IMG/VR virus record: IMGVR_UViG_3300029268_000024
Coordinates: 1-52,402 of that record
Strand: one strand, 5' to 3'
Origin: a virus
DNA: 52,402 bases
The notes below the pieces were generated by a model, which saw nothing but the letters and a program-made list of their open reading frames with translations, searched no databases and was not told the origin of the DNA. Made by a program: the position numbers and the translations under genes. Below are positions 33,769-42,703 of the stretch, in pieces. Each line of letters starts with the position of its first letter. Within the stretch, counting starts at the first letter, position 1.

Positions 33769-34613
33769 TTGACCACCTCTAAAATAAGTAATCCATTCTT
33801 GCCCTCTGTTAAATCAATAATGTTTTCAGACTCATAAACAATCATGCCATTTTTATTTGATATGGGGAAAGATTTAATAGAGTTCCCATCTAACACATAA
33901 ATAATATTATCTTGCAAAGTCATCCTCCTAGGTTGTACATCCTTTCTAGATGGATTCCCACAAAATAATGAAACCCCCTTACTACTTATTCTTCTAATGC
34001 AAAAATTTTCAAAATCAGCAACAAAAACATCGTTGTTGAATGTCATGATATCTGATGGACTATTAAGAGAGCATTCCGCTAAAGAATTAGACACCGAATA
34101 CCTACCTCTTCCATCTCCTATTAAAATTGATACCCTAGAATCCGAATAAGCTAAACATCGATGAATGTCGGGTGCTGTCCAAATAATACCATAGGGACTT
34201 CTAAAAGCTATCTTGGCATCTCCGCTTGGCACTACCTTCGAAAAAAGAACCCCCATAACCTTTTCATCTTCGCCTTTGAGTAAATTAGAACCAACCGATA
34301 AATTCTCCAAAACTCTTATTTTAATACCGCACTTCTCCAAAACATAAAGTTGTCGGGTAAAGGGATTATAGGCCAAAGCACATGGATCATCAAAATGAGA
34401 TTCGTAAAACTCCTGACGTTTTATCCCTTCTTCTCCCCTCCAAGGAACCACTGGATTTCCTTCTGGCGGTATTAAGCCTATACATTGATCATATACGAAA
34501 AGAATTCCCAATCCGTCAATATAACAAAAGTCTCTGATGGTAGGGGATTCTATTTCTACTATCGGTGTTGTTTTTTTAACTCCGGTAGGCTTTTCTATGA
34601 TTCTATACCTCAT
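33765..34613 (-). CDS. Beta-propeller (NHL-like) protein
   Basis: The 282-residue protein consists of successive four-stranded units typical of NHL-type propellers: DPCALAYNPFTRQLYVLE, SPYGIIWTAPDIHRCLAY, SPSDIMTFNNDVFVADFENF, RMTLQDNIIYVLDG. About six blades would fill its length. No signal peptide or enzymatic motif is present; NHL propellers usually bind proteins or carbohydrates. It overlaps both terL (4 nt) and the upstream solenoid gene (11 nt), so the three are translationally linked. Such a protein next to TerL is not standard. A virion, receptor or packaging-cofactor role is open. Confidence 0.65.
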   Translation of the reverse strand: MRYRIIEKPTGVKKTTPIVEIESPTIRDFCYIDGLGILFVYDQCIGLIPPEGNPVVPWRGEEGIKRQEFYESHFDDPCALAYNPFTRQLYVLEKCGIKIRVLENLSVGSNLLKGEDEKVMGVLFSKVVPSGDAKIAFRSPYGIIWTAPDIHRCLAYSDSRVSILIGDGRGRYSVSNSLAECSLNSPSDIMTFNNDVFVADFENFCIRRISSKGVSLFCGNPSRKDVQPRRMTLQDNIIYVLDGNSIKSFPISNKNGMIVYESENIIDLTEGKNGLLILEVVK

Positions 34614-37125
34614 TCACTATTTCCACTTGGTCTCTAGATAGCCAAACTCTTTTTCTGCCAAAATCTATATAAAGTTCAAAACCAATACCGTTAGGGATCT
34701 CATATATTTCTTGCACCATTCCAACCTTATTCAATAAACTTACAATCTTGTTATCAATACATCTAACCCTTGCCGGTTGAGATTTTAAAAACTCCATTTC
34801 GTCGTTCACAGCAGACATCTTTACTATCGAATCTTTAGCGTTGGCAAAAACCCATGTTGGATCTTCTCCTCCGAAAGATAATTCGATGGGCCTTTCTTTA
34901 ACATTAGCCACATCCCATCCCTTCATTTTACACTTAGATGGAAATTGATTGGGCATATCGGGAAGGGAAGAAATTTTAGGAGATATCAAAACCCCAAGTT
35001 CCTTCAAAAAGATATGTCCCAAAGATTCTACTATCGGTTTCCAATAACGCTGATAAAAATGAACAGAGCTTAATGGATACAAACTGGATAAATCTCCATC
35101 GGGAAAAATATCACTTACATTTAAACTATCATCCATTTCAATTCTTAGAATAGCCTTTTCGTCATCTTCTACTCGAACTATCTTAATGGCTTTGTTTTTA
35201 GGATCGCTCTTGTAAATTACATCTGGATGATGTTTGGCAACAGCAGAACAGGCTTGCTCCCCATAATGATCCATGATTTCCGAAACATCCTGCTCAGAAA
35301 ATGGATCTTCTTCTTTGGTAAACGATGCGGTAGCTTGTATTGGAGCAGGAGGCGCAACAGGTGGTTGAGAGGTTCCTGCTTCAGGCCCTATAGGAGGTGG
35401 TTGAGAGGTTCCTGCCAACATCCCACTCAATTCGTTAGGTTGGGCCTCCATTTCTTTTTTCTCTTTTTCTTTTTTGGCCTTATCTTTTGAGAGCATTTCG
35501 GGAAAATGTTCATTGGCGATTCCTCTGAACTTATTAATAATGGCATCGACTTTATCTTTGTATTCGTCTTTTTTAATGTTCTCTTTAAACGTTAATAGTT
35601 CGCCCACTATTTTTTTGATTTGTTCATAAACCATTTTTCTTTCTTTGGGGAGGTTGTCTTCAATTCCCTTGCATTGTTGGCCTATACTAACCATCACGTT
35701 TTCATATTGTTCGATTAATTGGGCCTCTGGGGTTTCGTCTATAGGAACCGGTTTGATAAAGTCTTCGGCTGCTTCTTTTTTCATAAACCACTTTTTTGCG
35801 GAAACCAATCCTTTTAGTTGCTCAAGGCTGTCATCTTTTTGTTCTGGTATTTCTTCTATTTTGTGCTTTAATGGATCTTCTGTTGCTATTTTACCATTAT
35901 CTTTCATCCATTTTATTTTTGCATCTATGGGGCAATTTGGATTTTGTGCCGCATTTTCAGAAATATTATATGCCGAATTTTGAAGAAAAACATTTTCTTC
36001 TTCTTCTTCTTTATTTCTTACTCTTTCCAGCACTTCTACCAACACTTCTGGTGGGCAATTTGGATTCGCTGCCGCATTTTGAGAAATCCAATCATCATTT
36101 CCCCTTCTTAAAATTTCCGCTAACATTTCTGGTGGACAATTTGGATTTCGTACTGCGTAATAAGCAACATTATCATGTCTTAGTCTCAAAATTTCCGTTA
36201 ACATTTCAGGTGGACAATTTTTATTTTGTGCTGCCAAATCAGAAACCCAATCGTTTTTTCCTCTTCTCAAAATTTCCGCTAACATTTCTGGCGGACAATT
36301 TTTATTTCCTGCCGCATTTTGAGAAACAGGATCATCCTTTCCCTCTCTTAGTATTTCTGTTAATATTTTTGGATCTTTGGTACTGTATGCTATATCACTT
36401 GTATATAAATCTTTGTCCCTTGCCGCTTTATACATTTTGAAATTTTTCCCTACCAGTTCTTTCAATTTCCTTAAATCTTCATCATCTTTTTGTTCTGCTA
36501 CTTCTTCTATGATGTGCCTAGTAGGATCTTCTTTGTCTATTCTCCCAGTATCTCTCATCCATTTTATTTTAGCATCTATAGGACAATTTTGATTTTTTGC
36601 TGCCTGCCAAGAAACATTATTGTATTTTCCTCTTTTCAAAACTTCTGCTAATATTTCTGGTGGACAATTTGTATTTCTTGCCGCAGCCCAAGAAACATTA
36701 TCGTTACTTCCTCTTCTTAAAATTTCTATTAGCATTTCAGGTGGACAACTTGGATTTTGCGCTGCTGCTTGAGAAACATCATCATCATTTCCTCTTTTCA
36801 AAACCTCTTCTAATATTTCTGGCGGACAATTTGGATTCGCTGCTGCATTTTTAGAAGACCAATCCTCATTTCCCCTTCTTAAAATTTCTGTTAATATTTT
36901 TGGATCTGTGGTTTCTTCTGACAACCAATAATTTTCGGCAACAGCAAAAGTTTCTAGTTTATACTTATCCCTTTCTTTAAATAGTTTTTTAGCATCCCGA
37001 TAAGCTTTCCAAGCATATTCGTAAGTTGGACGGACAAAATCAACAGAAGCATGATGTTGAAGAGAAGAGAAGCCTCCCACTTCAAATGAATATCTACCAT
37101 TTACATTGTAGAGTTTAAGATGCAT
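34603..37125 (-). CDS. LRV-type alpha-solenoid repeat protein (840 aa)
   Basis: The start at ATG 37125 is preferred over an upstream GTG at 37143, which overlaps the TATAAT box. Residues about 65-420 hold roughly ten repeats of the form NPNCPPEMLAEILRRG-NDDWVSQNAA, matching the leucine-rich-repeat-variant (LRV) pattern. They form two tandem super-units, each closed by NCPIDAKIKWM and a charged EQKDD segment. A coiled-coil region (about 470-570) and a Pro-rich linker follow, then a C-terminal alpha/beta domain (about 610-840) ending WLSRDQVEIVNEV. LRV solenoids bind proteins or nucleic acid. The partner is unknown. It starts the TerL transcription unit. Confidence 0.75.
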   Translation of the reverse strand: MHLKLYNVNGRYSFEVGGFSSLQHHASVDFVRPTYEYAWKAYRDAKKLFKERDKYKLETFAVAENYWLSEETTDPKILTEILRRGNEDWSSKNAAANPNCPPEILEEVLKRGNDDDVSQAAAQNPSCPPEMLIEILRRGSNDNVSWAAARNTNCPPEILAEVLKRGKYNNVSWQAAKNQNCPIDAKIKWMRDTGRIDKEDPTRHIIEEVAEQKDDEDLRKLKELVGKNFKMYKAARDKDLYTSDIAYSTKDPKILTEILREGKDDPVSQNAAGNKNCPPEMLAEILRRGKNDWVSDLAAQNKNCPPEMLTEILRLRHDNVAYYAVRNPNCPPEMLAEILRRGNDDWISQNAAANPNCPPEVLVEVLERVRNKEEEEENVFLQNSAYNISENAAQNPNCPIDAKIKWMKDNGKIATEDPLKHKIEEIPEQKDDSLEQLKGLVSAKKWFMKKEAAEDFIKPVPIDETPEAQLIEQYENVMVSIGQQCKGIEDNLPKERKMVYEQIKKIVGELLTFKENIKKDEYKDKVDAIINKFRGIANEHFPEMLSKDKAKKEKEKKEMEAQPNELSGMLAGTSQPPPIGPEAGTSQPPVAPPAPIQATASFTKEEDPFSEQDVSEIMDHYGEQACSAVAKHHPDVIYKSDPKNKAIKIVRVEDDEKAILRIEMDDSLNVSDIFPDGDLSSLYPLSSVHFYQRYWKPIVESLGHIFLKELGVLISPKISSLPDMPNQFPSKCKMKGWDVANVKERPIELSFGGEDPTWVFANAKDSIVKMSAVNDEMEFLKSQPARVRCIDNKIVSLLNKVGMVQEIYEIPNGIGFELYIDFGRKRVWLSRDQVEIVNEV

Positions 37126-37134
37126 ATCACCAAT

Positions 37135-37140
37135 ATTATA
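37135..37140 (-). promoter_or_regulatory. TGTATAAT promoter for solenoid-propeller-terL unit
   Basis: The minus strand has TTGTGTATAATATTGG 9 nt before the preferred ATG at 37125 and 14 nt after the RNR terminator. Such a short leader implies a very short or near-leaderless mRNA if transcription starts at the usual distance. The -35 region is not obvious. Confidence 0.5.
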
Positions 37141-37153
37141 CACAATATTCCTA

Positions 37154-37192
37154 TAAAAAAAGCCTGTCTATTCTTTCTCAATAGACAGGCTT
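37154..37192 (-). terminator. Intrinsic terminator after RNR
   Basis: A 13-bp hairpin (37160-37192, AAGCCTGTCTATT arms) followed on the minus strand by seven T, ending the RNR unit. Confidence 0.92.
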
Positions 37193-37215
37193 CAATCCTT
37201 TGATTATCGTTATTA

Positions 37216-38919
37216 TTAACTACAAACAGAATAGGAGCAGGAAGAGCAGGAAACACAACCGTCATGATAAATGAGTTCGCAACCGCATTGTGGACAAACT
37301 CTACCCGTTACCTTTTGTCCGTCCTTAATATATTTCTTCAAAACCCTAATAATAGCCGAAGGAAGAGAAAATACATCATCACTACCTTTTTGCAATTGTT
37401 CAACCACAAAGATAATAGGGATACCATGACGAAGCATCAAGGACAAGGATCTAAACAAAACTTTTTCTGTCGGAGTAAATTGCTGGGAGAAATCTTCTAT
37501 GTATATGTCGCCAATTTCCAGCGCATACTTTCCTCTTGAAATTTTAGTAATTTTCCCCAAGATATGTTTGTGTTCTATTTTGAGCCTAAGTCCATTCATT
37601 TTTCCGCCGAATATTTCATAGGGGGTTCCATTTTGCAGTCCAACAGCCACTATATATTTTTCCTTATTAACAACAATGGAATATATTTCGGCGTCCAAAG
37701 TTTCTTGCCTTTTGGGGGCTTGTGCGGTTTGAAGGACAATATCTTCTTCGGAAATATTCAGTTCCTTTAATTCATCTTTGGAAAAGTTTTGAGGATGGAT
37801 AGTTACACCCTCTCCTCTTAAACCTACTGCTAAATCTTTAAAGGGAACAAAAGAGATTATCCCATACATTTTTTTATCTGGGAAAACAGAAATGCTCTTG
37901 ATCTCTTTTTCGTGAGCCGCAACGATAAAATTATAAACATCTTTCCATGTGGAATCTTCAGGCAGCATGTAAGTAACGGAGATGGAAGAATCAATCCATG
38001 TCATAATTTTTGCCATTAATTCCAGTTTATCCATTGGGTCTATTTCTGTTGCGCTTTTAAAACTAAGACCAATTTTATCTTTGTTCTCTTCGATATATTT
38101 ACTGATAACTTTACCTTTAGTTCCGCACCAGTCGTCTTCTATCGTATCGCTCTTCATGGGAATTTCATATCCTTTCTCTTTAAACTTTTCTCTAACTATT
38201 CGTGGAACATTAAAATAATAGTTATATCTTCCCTTCATTCTCGTTCGTTTCCAATAGTATATACCGAAAGGCGGCTCTACCCCATAACTCATAACCAAAT
38301 CTCTAAACATTAAAGATAGTGTTCCGGTAGGAGCCAAAGTAATTACGGTAATATTTCTAAGCGTATCAAACTCCAGTCCCAATTTTTCCATACGCTTGAT
38401 AAAAGGAGATTGCCTGAGCTTTTCTTTGTTAAAAAGGGTAAAAGATCCTTTCTCTTTTCCAAGGGCGATTGAAGACTCATAAAGATGATAAGTAAATCGC
38501 TGAGTAAATTTTCCAATCAGATCTTGCGATTCTTTGCTTCCGTATGACACATTCGCTTTAAATAGCCATCCAGAAATATTGGTCATTCCAGCACCTGTTC
38601 TCCTGAGTTTTTCTATGGCAACTTTTTCATGCGGGGTAGCAAACGTTTCATATCGTATTTCGCACTCGTTTACATTATCTAAAAATCTATTAATAGAATG
38701 CGCAATAATTTTTAATTCTGAATCGAACTGATCGGGGTTAGTAGAAAACCTACCGCAATTCATTGAAGACAAAATACAAACGCTCTCACGGGAAAGATAC
38801 TGCTCAGAATTTTTAACAACTATTCCATCATTAACTATAAAATTATGATTATCGGAAACCTCAATATCGTATAATGGTTTAGTTTCTGAGTTTATCTTTA
38901 TTTTTATAAGCTTACCCAT
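37216..38919 (-). CDS. nrdJ: Class II ribonucleotide reductase, C-terminal half, with IntC at its N-terminus
   Basis: The 567-residue protein begins with a 37-residue C-intein and then continues as RNR from SEQYLSRESVCIL. RNR features include the reductive-pair Cys in VCILSSMNC, the phosphate-binding loop LAPTGTLS, the barrel core, and a C-terminal zinc-type tail (VCPQCGCELIYHDGC, then CSSCSYSVCS) found in adenosylcobalamin-dependent NrdJ. RNR makes deoxyribonucleotides for phage replication. After trans-splicing it would join the N-half to rebuild the active-site motif NACSEQ, with its N-x-C-x-E residues. It overlaps the nuclease gene by 8 nt. A strong terminator follows. Confidence 0.92.
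   Translation of the reverse strand: MGKLIKIKINSETKPLYDIEVSDNHNFIVNDGIVVKNSEQYLSRESVCILSSMNCGRFSTNPDQFDSELKIIAHSINRFLDNVNECEIRYETFATPHEKVAIEKLRRTGAGMTNISGWLFKANVSYGSKESQDLIGKFTQRFTYHLYESSIALGKEKGSFTLFNKEKLRQSPFIKRMEKLGLEFDTLRNITVITLAPTGTLSLMFRDLVMSYGVEPPFGIYYWKRTRMKGRYNYYFNVPRIVREKFKEKGYEIPMKSDTIEDDWCGTKGKVISKYIEENKDKIGLSFKSATEIDPMDKLELMAKIMTWIDSSISVTYMLPEDSTWKDVYNFIVAAHEKEIKSISVFPDKKMYGIISFVPFKDLAVGLRGEGVTIHPQNFSKDELKELNISEEDIVLQTAQAPKRQETLDAEIYSIVVNKEKYIVAVGLQNGTPYEIFGGKMNGLRLKIEHKHILGKITKISRGKYALEIGDIYIEDFSQQFTPTEKVLFRSLSLMLRHGIPIIFVVEQLQKGSDDVFSLPSAIIRVLKKYIKDGQKVTGRVCPQCGCELIYHDGCVSCSSCSYSVCS
38809..38919 (-). mobile_element. Split intein C-fragment (IntC, NrdJ type)
   Basis: Thirty-seven residues, starting MGKLIKIKINSE and ending NDGIVVKN, precede Ser38 of the RNR. 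They contain the block F pattern YDIEVSDNHNFIVNDG and terminal Asn. The penultimate residue is Lys instead of the usual His (codon AAA), which is unusual and may affect the Asn cyclisation step. Confidence 0.88.
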
Positions 38920-39907
38920 TTTTAATTTCTCCTATCAAGTTATTAATCGAACCAAAATATTTGCCTATAACATCTACGGACATGGAAAAATTTTTTGGGA
39001 TAATTCCATCTATTTTTGCTTTTTGAATTTTGGTTTGTAAATTACTTTCGTCTATATTAGAGCCCCAAATTTTTTTTGCATAATTTAACATTTTTGTTTT
39101 ATAAGATTTTTTACCATCGCCCCTATATTTCATTATTCCAATTTCCCAATTGTATTTTTGAGAGCATCCGCCAGTACACGTCTTTTTTTTGCCAAGCTTT
39201 CTGTCAACGAAAACGCCCCCGCAACAAACACATTTTTTATTAATGAATGGATTAATATCGTTTATTCTTTGATCTCTTATTGTTTTTTCCGCTCGTCTTA
39301 ATTTTCTATATTTTTCTTTGGTTTCTAACGCAGCATCGGAACTCCAAAAACTTTTTATCGAACTAGAATGTTTTCGTTTAACGTCGGGATCTTGCATGTA
39401 TTCTTTTGTTCTTTTTCCTATAAGCCTTTTTGTTTTTTTACTATGTTTCATTCCCCACATAGGATTATTTTCCCCAGAAACAGATAGCCGATCATACGTT
39501 TTTTCAAAGTTTTCTATCCATTCTTTTATTTTGTTTTCTAAAACTAAATCCTTGGAAATTTTTCTAAATTCCCACACAACTTCGTATTTTATCTTAATGC
39601 CTTTAAAGAATTCGCTAAAAAAATTTATGTAATTCATAGCCTTCTTTTTTGTGTCTTTTACCTCTATTATTTTGGTAAGATTTTTATAAGTATCATCATA
39701 AATAAAAAAATCAGGCTTATACATTCTTCCAGATATATCAAAGGTTGATTTCTCTGTCAAAAAATGAACCCCATTTGAATCTAAGTAATTTGCATAAATA
39801 AACTCTTTTGTTGATCTAAGAAACATCCTTTTCCCATCTTTATTAATATACCATCCACAATATCCCTGTCCATTTTTATATCCACATCTTTTAACTTTAC
39901 CGCCCAT
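38912..39907 (-). CDS. Free-standing homing-type nuclease between RNR halves
   Basis: The 331-residue protein lies between the split-intein halves of nrdJ. Its N-terminal domain has RSTKEFIYANYLD, YKPDFFIYDD (P65-D66) and KIIEVKD (E82, K84), the PD-(D/E)xK nuclease signature. A NUMOD3-like DNA-binding segment follows (GENNPMWGMKHSKKTKRLIG, about 145-164), as in modular homing endonucleases. Further on are a Cys cluster (KKCVCCGG, then TCTGGCSQK) suggesting zinc, and a basic C-terminus. A nuclease gene between split-intein halves fits the known 'fractured gene' arrangement. It probably mobilises the locus. It overlaps the IntC start by 8 nt and has a Gly-rich ribosome-binding site. Confidence 0.82.
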   Translation of the reverse strand: MGGKVKRCGYKNGQGYCGWYINKDGKRMFLRSTKEFIYANYLDSNGVHFLTEKSTFDISGRMYKPDFFIYDDTYKNLTKIIEVKDTKKKAMNYINFFSEFFKGIKIKYEVVWEFRKISKDLVLENKIKEWIENFEKTYDRLSVSGENNPMWGMKHSKKTKRLIGKRTKEYMQDPDVKRKHSSSIKSFWSSDAALETKEKYRKLRRAEKTIRDQRINDINPFINKKCVCCGGVFVDRKLGKKKTCTGGCSQKYNWEIGIMKYRGDGKKSYKTKMLNYAKKIWGSNIDESNLQTKIQKAKIDGIIPKNFSMSVDVIGKYFGSINNLIGEIKNG

Positions 39908-39970
39908 AATGATTTCCCCCCCAAATATAGTCCGCCAATAAGATAGTTCTATGTTTTTGCGAATAATCCT

Positions 39971-41350
39971 TTATGTAAAAATCATTATGTCATCGTCTTC
40001 GGTTAAGCTTGATGCAGCAACGTATCCTCTATTTCTTGTTGCGATAGGATGATCGGCAGAACATTCTATTTTATACATTTTATCGTTTTCTTCTATTTCA
40101 AGTTCTACGGTCTTATCGTTTCTTTGTTGCCATACGTTAACAATCGGCTTCATTTCGTAATTGTCTTCCTTAACATTGTAAGATAGGGCCATTAAATCGG
40201 TAAAACCAGAAGTGTATAGTGTATACATTTCTTTAATAGTTTTCCAACCCTTATTAGTTAATATTTTTGATTCGCCAACAATACAGCAAGCATTAGTCCC
40301 AATAATTCTACTATCATACTCATCTTTAGAATCATAAACATAATCAGAATTTGAATACTTTCTTGCGATATCAATATTTTGTATACCGGGCTCAGCATTT
40401 GCAAACATATTTTTAGCAATGAGTTCCATTAGCTGTTTGGCCCGAACGGTTTTTTTAATAAGCTCTTTCTTGTGGTCTTTATGGGCTAAATAATACCATC
40501 CTTTTTCATCTTTTTTACATTCCATCGTTGTAGAATGGACATCCACATAAACCTTCTGTCCTGTTTTTGTTTCTGGAATTTCAAAACAAAGATCCCAGTC
40601 CTTATCGTCTTTAACCGCCTTATAAAAATCATCCGTGCATTGAACCGATATGTTTGCGTTTTGTATTTTTGTTCTATCTGACTTAACTTTTATGAACTCT
40701 TCAACATCTGGATGCTTACAGGATAGGGAAAATAACAAGGCTGGAATTCTGCCTTTTTGCCCAACAAAATAGCCAATCTGATCTATAAATTGCATCCAAT
40801 GAATAGAGCCTGTAGATTCTCTAGCGGAGTTTTGAACCACAGCACCATTGGGACGCAAGCGAGAAAAATCAACCCCTACACCCTGTCTATAAGCGGCTGA
40901 TTTTGCAACGGTATAAGCGGTATTTTTAATAATGGCTTCCAGCGAATCCCATTCTTCGCCTTCGAGACCAACACCTAAAGAGACCGTATTACAATTCGCC
41001 AAACTTATTTTTCTACCGCTTCCAGCACCTTGCATGATGCTCCCCGCAGGATGCCACCAATCATTGAAAATTTCATGGAACCATCTATCTGACCAGTACT
41101 CTCTTAGCTTATCCGTTTTTTCCACAGAAGCGACATAATCACAAACTCTTTTTATCGCTTGAACGTAAGTTTCGTCTGGCTTATTGATCAAAGAATATTT
41201 AGATTTAAACGCATCTATACTAAATTGATTGCCGCCAAAATAATCCTCGGTAGTTAAGTTTTTAACATCTTCAAACTTAGTGGGAGTTCCGCCGCCAGCA
41301 ACCTCTTCTTGATTTTCTAATTGTTTTGTTATATGAGTTGTAGTTGACAC
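39971..41350 (-). CDS. nrdJ: Class II ribonucleotide reductase, N-terminal half, with IntN at its C-terminus
   Basis: The 459-residue protein comprises RNR residues 1-355 and a 104-residue N-intein. RNR features are the cone and barrel start, Cys120 in LANCNTVSLG (the first of the reductive Cys pair), GVDFSRLRPNG, and the end IIGTNAC just before the splice site. Cys355 is expected to be the thiyl-radical Cys of the N-x-C-x-E motif, completed only after splicing. No ATP-cone is evident. Dependence on adenosylcobalamin is inferred from class II-like sequence and tail. It is the first gene of the fractured locus. Confidence 0.92.
   Translation of the reverse strand: MSTTTHITKQLENQEEVAGGGTPTKFEDVKNLTTEDYFGGNQFSIDAFKSKYSLINKPDETYVQAIKRVCDYVASVEKTDKLREYWSDRWFHEIFNDWWHPAGSIMQGAGSGRKISLANCNTVSLGVGLEGEEWDSLEAIIKNTAYTVAKSAAYRQGVGVDFSRLRPNGAVVQNSARESTGSIHWMQFIDQIGYFVGQKGRIPALLFSLSCKHPDVEEFIKVKSDRTKIQNANISVQCTDDFYKAVKDDKDWDLCFEIPETKTGQKVYVDVHSTTMECKKDEKGWYYLAHKDHKKELIKKTVRAKQLMELIAKNMFANAEPGIQNIDIARKYSNSDYVYDSKDEYDSRIIGTNACCIVGESKILTNKGWKTIKEMYTLYTSGFTDLMALSYNVKEDNYEMKPIVNVWQQRNDKTVELEIEENDKMYKIECSADHPIATRNRGYVAASSLTEDDDIMIFT
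39974..40285 (-). mobile_element. Split intein N-fragment (IntN, NrdJ type)
   Basis: The fragment begins CIVGESKILTNKGWKTIKE (block A, Cys1), includes block B with IECSADHPIATRNRGYV (the TxxH-like His), and ends DDDIMIFT at the stop. The insertion point, NAC before and SEQ after, corresponds to that of the known NrdJ-1 split intein, and length (104 residues) agrees. Confidence 0.9.
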
Positions 41351-41382
41351 GTTAATACCTCTTGTTAATCTTGTTAATTTTT

Positions 41383-42540
41383 TTAGCTGTTATGTTTTTC
41401 AACCATTATATCAATTACGAATTTGTCCGCAACATCCTTCAAAAATTTTTTCAGACGCATTTTGAATTGCGCTAAGTCATTGATATCAGCATAACATAGG
41501 TCGATAATTTTTTTACCCTCAATAACCAGATCGTCGCTTAAATGATCTTTTTCCTCTCTATCTATTTTTAAAATGGCATCTTCCACTTCATCAATCGCAT
41601 AAAATCTCCAAGGCTCTCTGGTCATCATGGGATCGGTTTTCATTTTTCTAAGGTCATAAATGCTTGACCTTTTTCCAAAATCTTTAAGCATTCGATAGCT
41701 ATGTGTTGTCGAAAAAATCTGACTATTTGGAAAACATTTTCTCATGGATTCTATTAAAGAAATGTGTCGCTTCAATTCTACATGCATTTCAATGTTGTCC
41801 ACTGCAATGACTTGCGGCTCAAACTCAATATTCAAAAGCGTAGAAAAAGACTTGATGATTTTCTTTTCGCCATCACTACATTCCTTATGATGAATGATTT
41901 CCCTAGGCTTATGAACCCAGAAACCCAAAACATATTTCTCCATCATTTTTGCTTGAGCAGGATCTTCGCTGGCTTGAAAAATATCAGTTATTTCTTCCAC
42001 TTCATACCCTGTAACTGCCCCAAATAAATCCTTGAATATAGGCCATTTTTCCCTGATTAATTGAAATTGGTTAAGCTCTTGATCAAATCGTGTTAAATAA
42101 CAAAGACGATATACAATAAGCTTTATTTTCTCCGGATGATCTTTGACGAAACCATTCTTATTGATCTGAATACTATAATCGCCTATCGAAGAATGAATGT
42201 CTGCTTCAATCAAAAAATCATCTTCGCCATATACTCCTGATAGGGTTTTGCCGGTATGTCGAACTGCTTTCCCCAACATTGTTTTTAAACGCTCGGCATC
42301 ATATCCCTCAAAGCGAGTAAAAATAGTTTGAATACAATTAAGGGCTGTGGATTTACCGGCACCGTTAGGCCCCATAAAGCAAATGAAATTTTTTGGGATA
42401 TGGTTGTCCGTAAAATCAAAAGTATAATCTTCAAACGCCTTGAGATTCTTAATTCGAAGATTTTTTATTTTGATTACCGGAACTTCTTCAAGAGTAAAAT
42501 CAGGAAGATCTACCCCTGAATATATTTGCGAGTCTGCCAT
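41383..42540 (-). CDS. ABC-type ATPase (RecF/SMC/OLD-like) with altered Walker B
   Basis: The 385-residue protein uses ATG 42540, which has GGTGGA upstream; an earlier GTG at 42549 lacks it. It has Walker A FMGPNGAGKST (about 55-65), an ABC signature KECSDGEKK (about 220-227) and an H-loop TTHS near 278-281. The segment between signature and H-loop follows the AAA_21/OLD pattern. Walker B reads VIAVDNIEMHVE: the catalytic Glu is Asn249. Such proteins act in DNA repair, recombination or defence. No nuclease (Toprim) domain is attached. Neighbours are small proteins upstream and RNR downstream. ATP binding is likely, hydrolysis doubtful. Confidence 0.82.
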   Translation of the reverse strand: MADSQIYSGVDLPDFTLEEVPVIKIKNLRIKNLKAFEDYTFDFTDNHIPKNFICFMGPNGAGKSTALNCIQTIFTRFEGYDAERLKTMLGKAVRHTGKTLSGVYGEDDFLIEADIHSSIGDYSIQINKNGFVKDHPEKIKLIVYRLCYLTRFDQELNQFQLIREKWPIFKDLFGAVTGYEVEEITDIFQASEDPAQAKMMEKYVLGFWVHKPREIIHHKECSDGEKKIIKSFSTLLNIEFEPQVIAVDNIEMHVELKRHISLIESMRKCFPNSQIFSTTHSYRMLKDFGKRSSIYDLRKMKTDPMMTREPWRFYAIDEVEDAILKIDREEKDHLSDDLVIEGKKIIDLCYADINDLAQFKMRLKKFLKDVADKFVIDIMVEKHNS

Positions 42541-42703
42541 AAGTTCCACCCACTACTTGTTTGACTTTTCCCAAATCAAACGTTTTCATTCTATTTTCGT
42601 ATTCTGGTTTCGGAGGTTTACTTTCTTTATTTTCCACGTTGATTTTTGCGCCGGGTGGAATATAGACTAATACCTTCTCTTCTTTCTCTATTTCTTCTGT
42701 CAT
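42500..42703 (-). CDS. Small hypothetical protein (67 aa)
   Basis: The 67-residue, highly charged protein (MTEEIEKEEKVLVYIPPG, then KPPKPEYENRMKTFDLGK) has no recognisable domain and looks largely extended. It overlaps the ATPase gene by 41 nt at its 3' end and is coupled to the 144-residue gene by ATGA. The overlap with the ATPase supports a shared unit. It might be an ATPase partner, but nothing proves this. Confidence 0.5.
   Translation of the reverse strand: MTEEIEKEEKVLVYIPPGAKINVENKESKPPKPEYENRMKTFDLGKVKQVVGGTYGRLANIFRGRSS

Noticed and set aside
35796-36440. Plus-strand open frame of 214 codons opposite the LRV gene
   Set aside because: It is the reverse image of the repeat solenoid, Leu/Phe-rich and repetitive, with no start signal.
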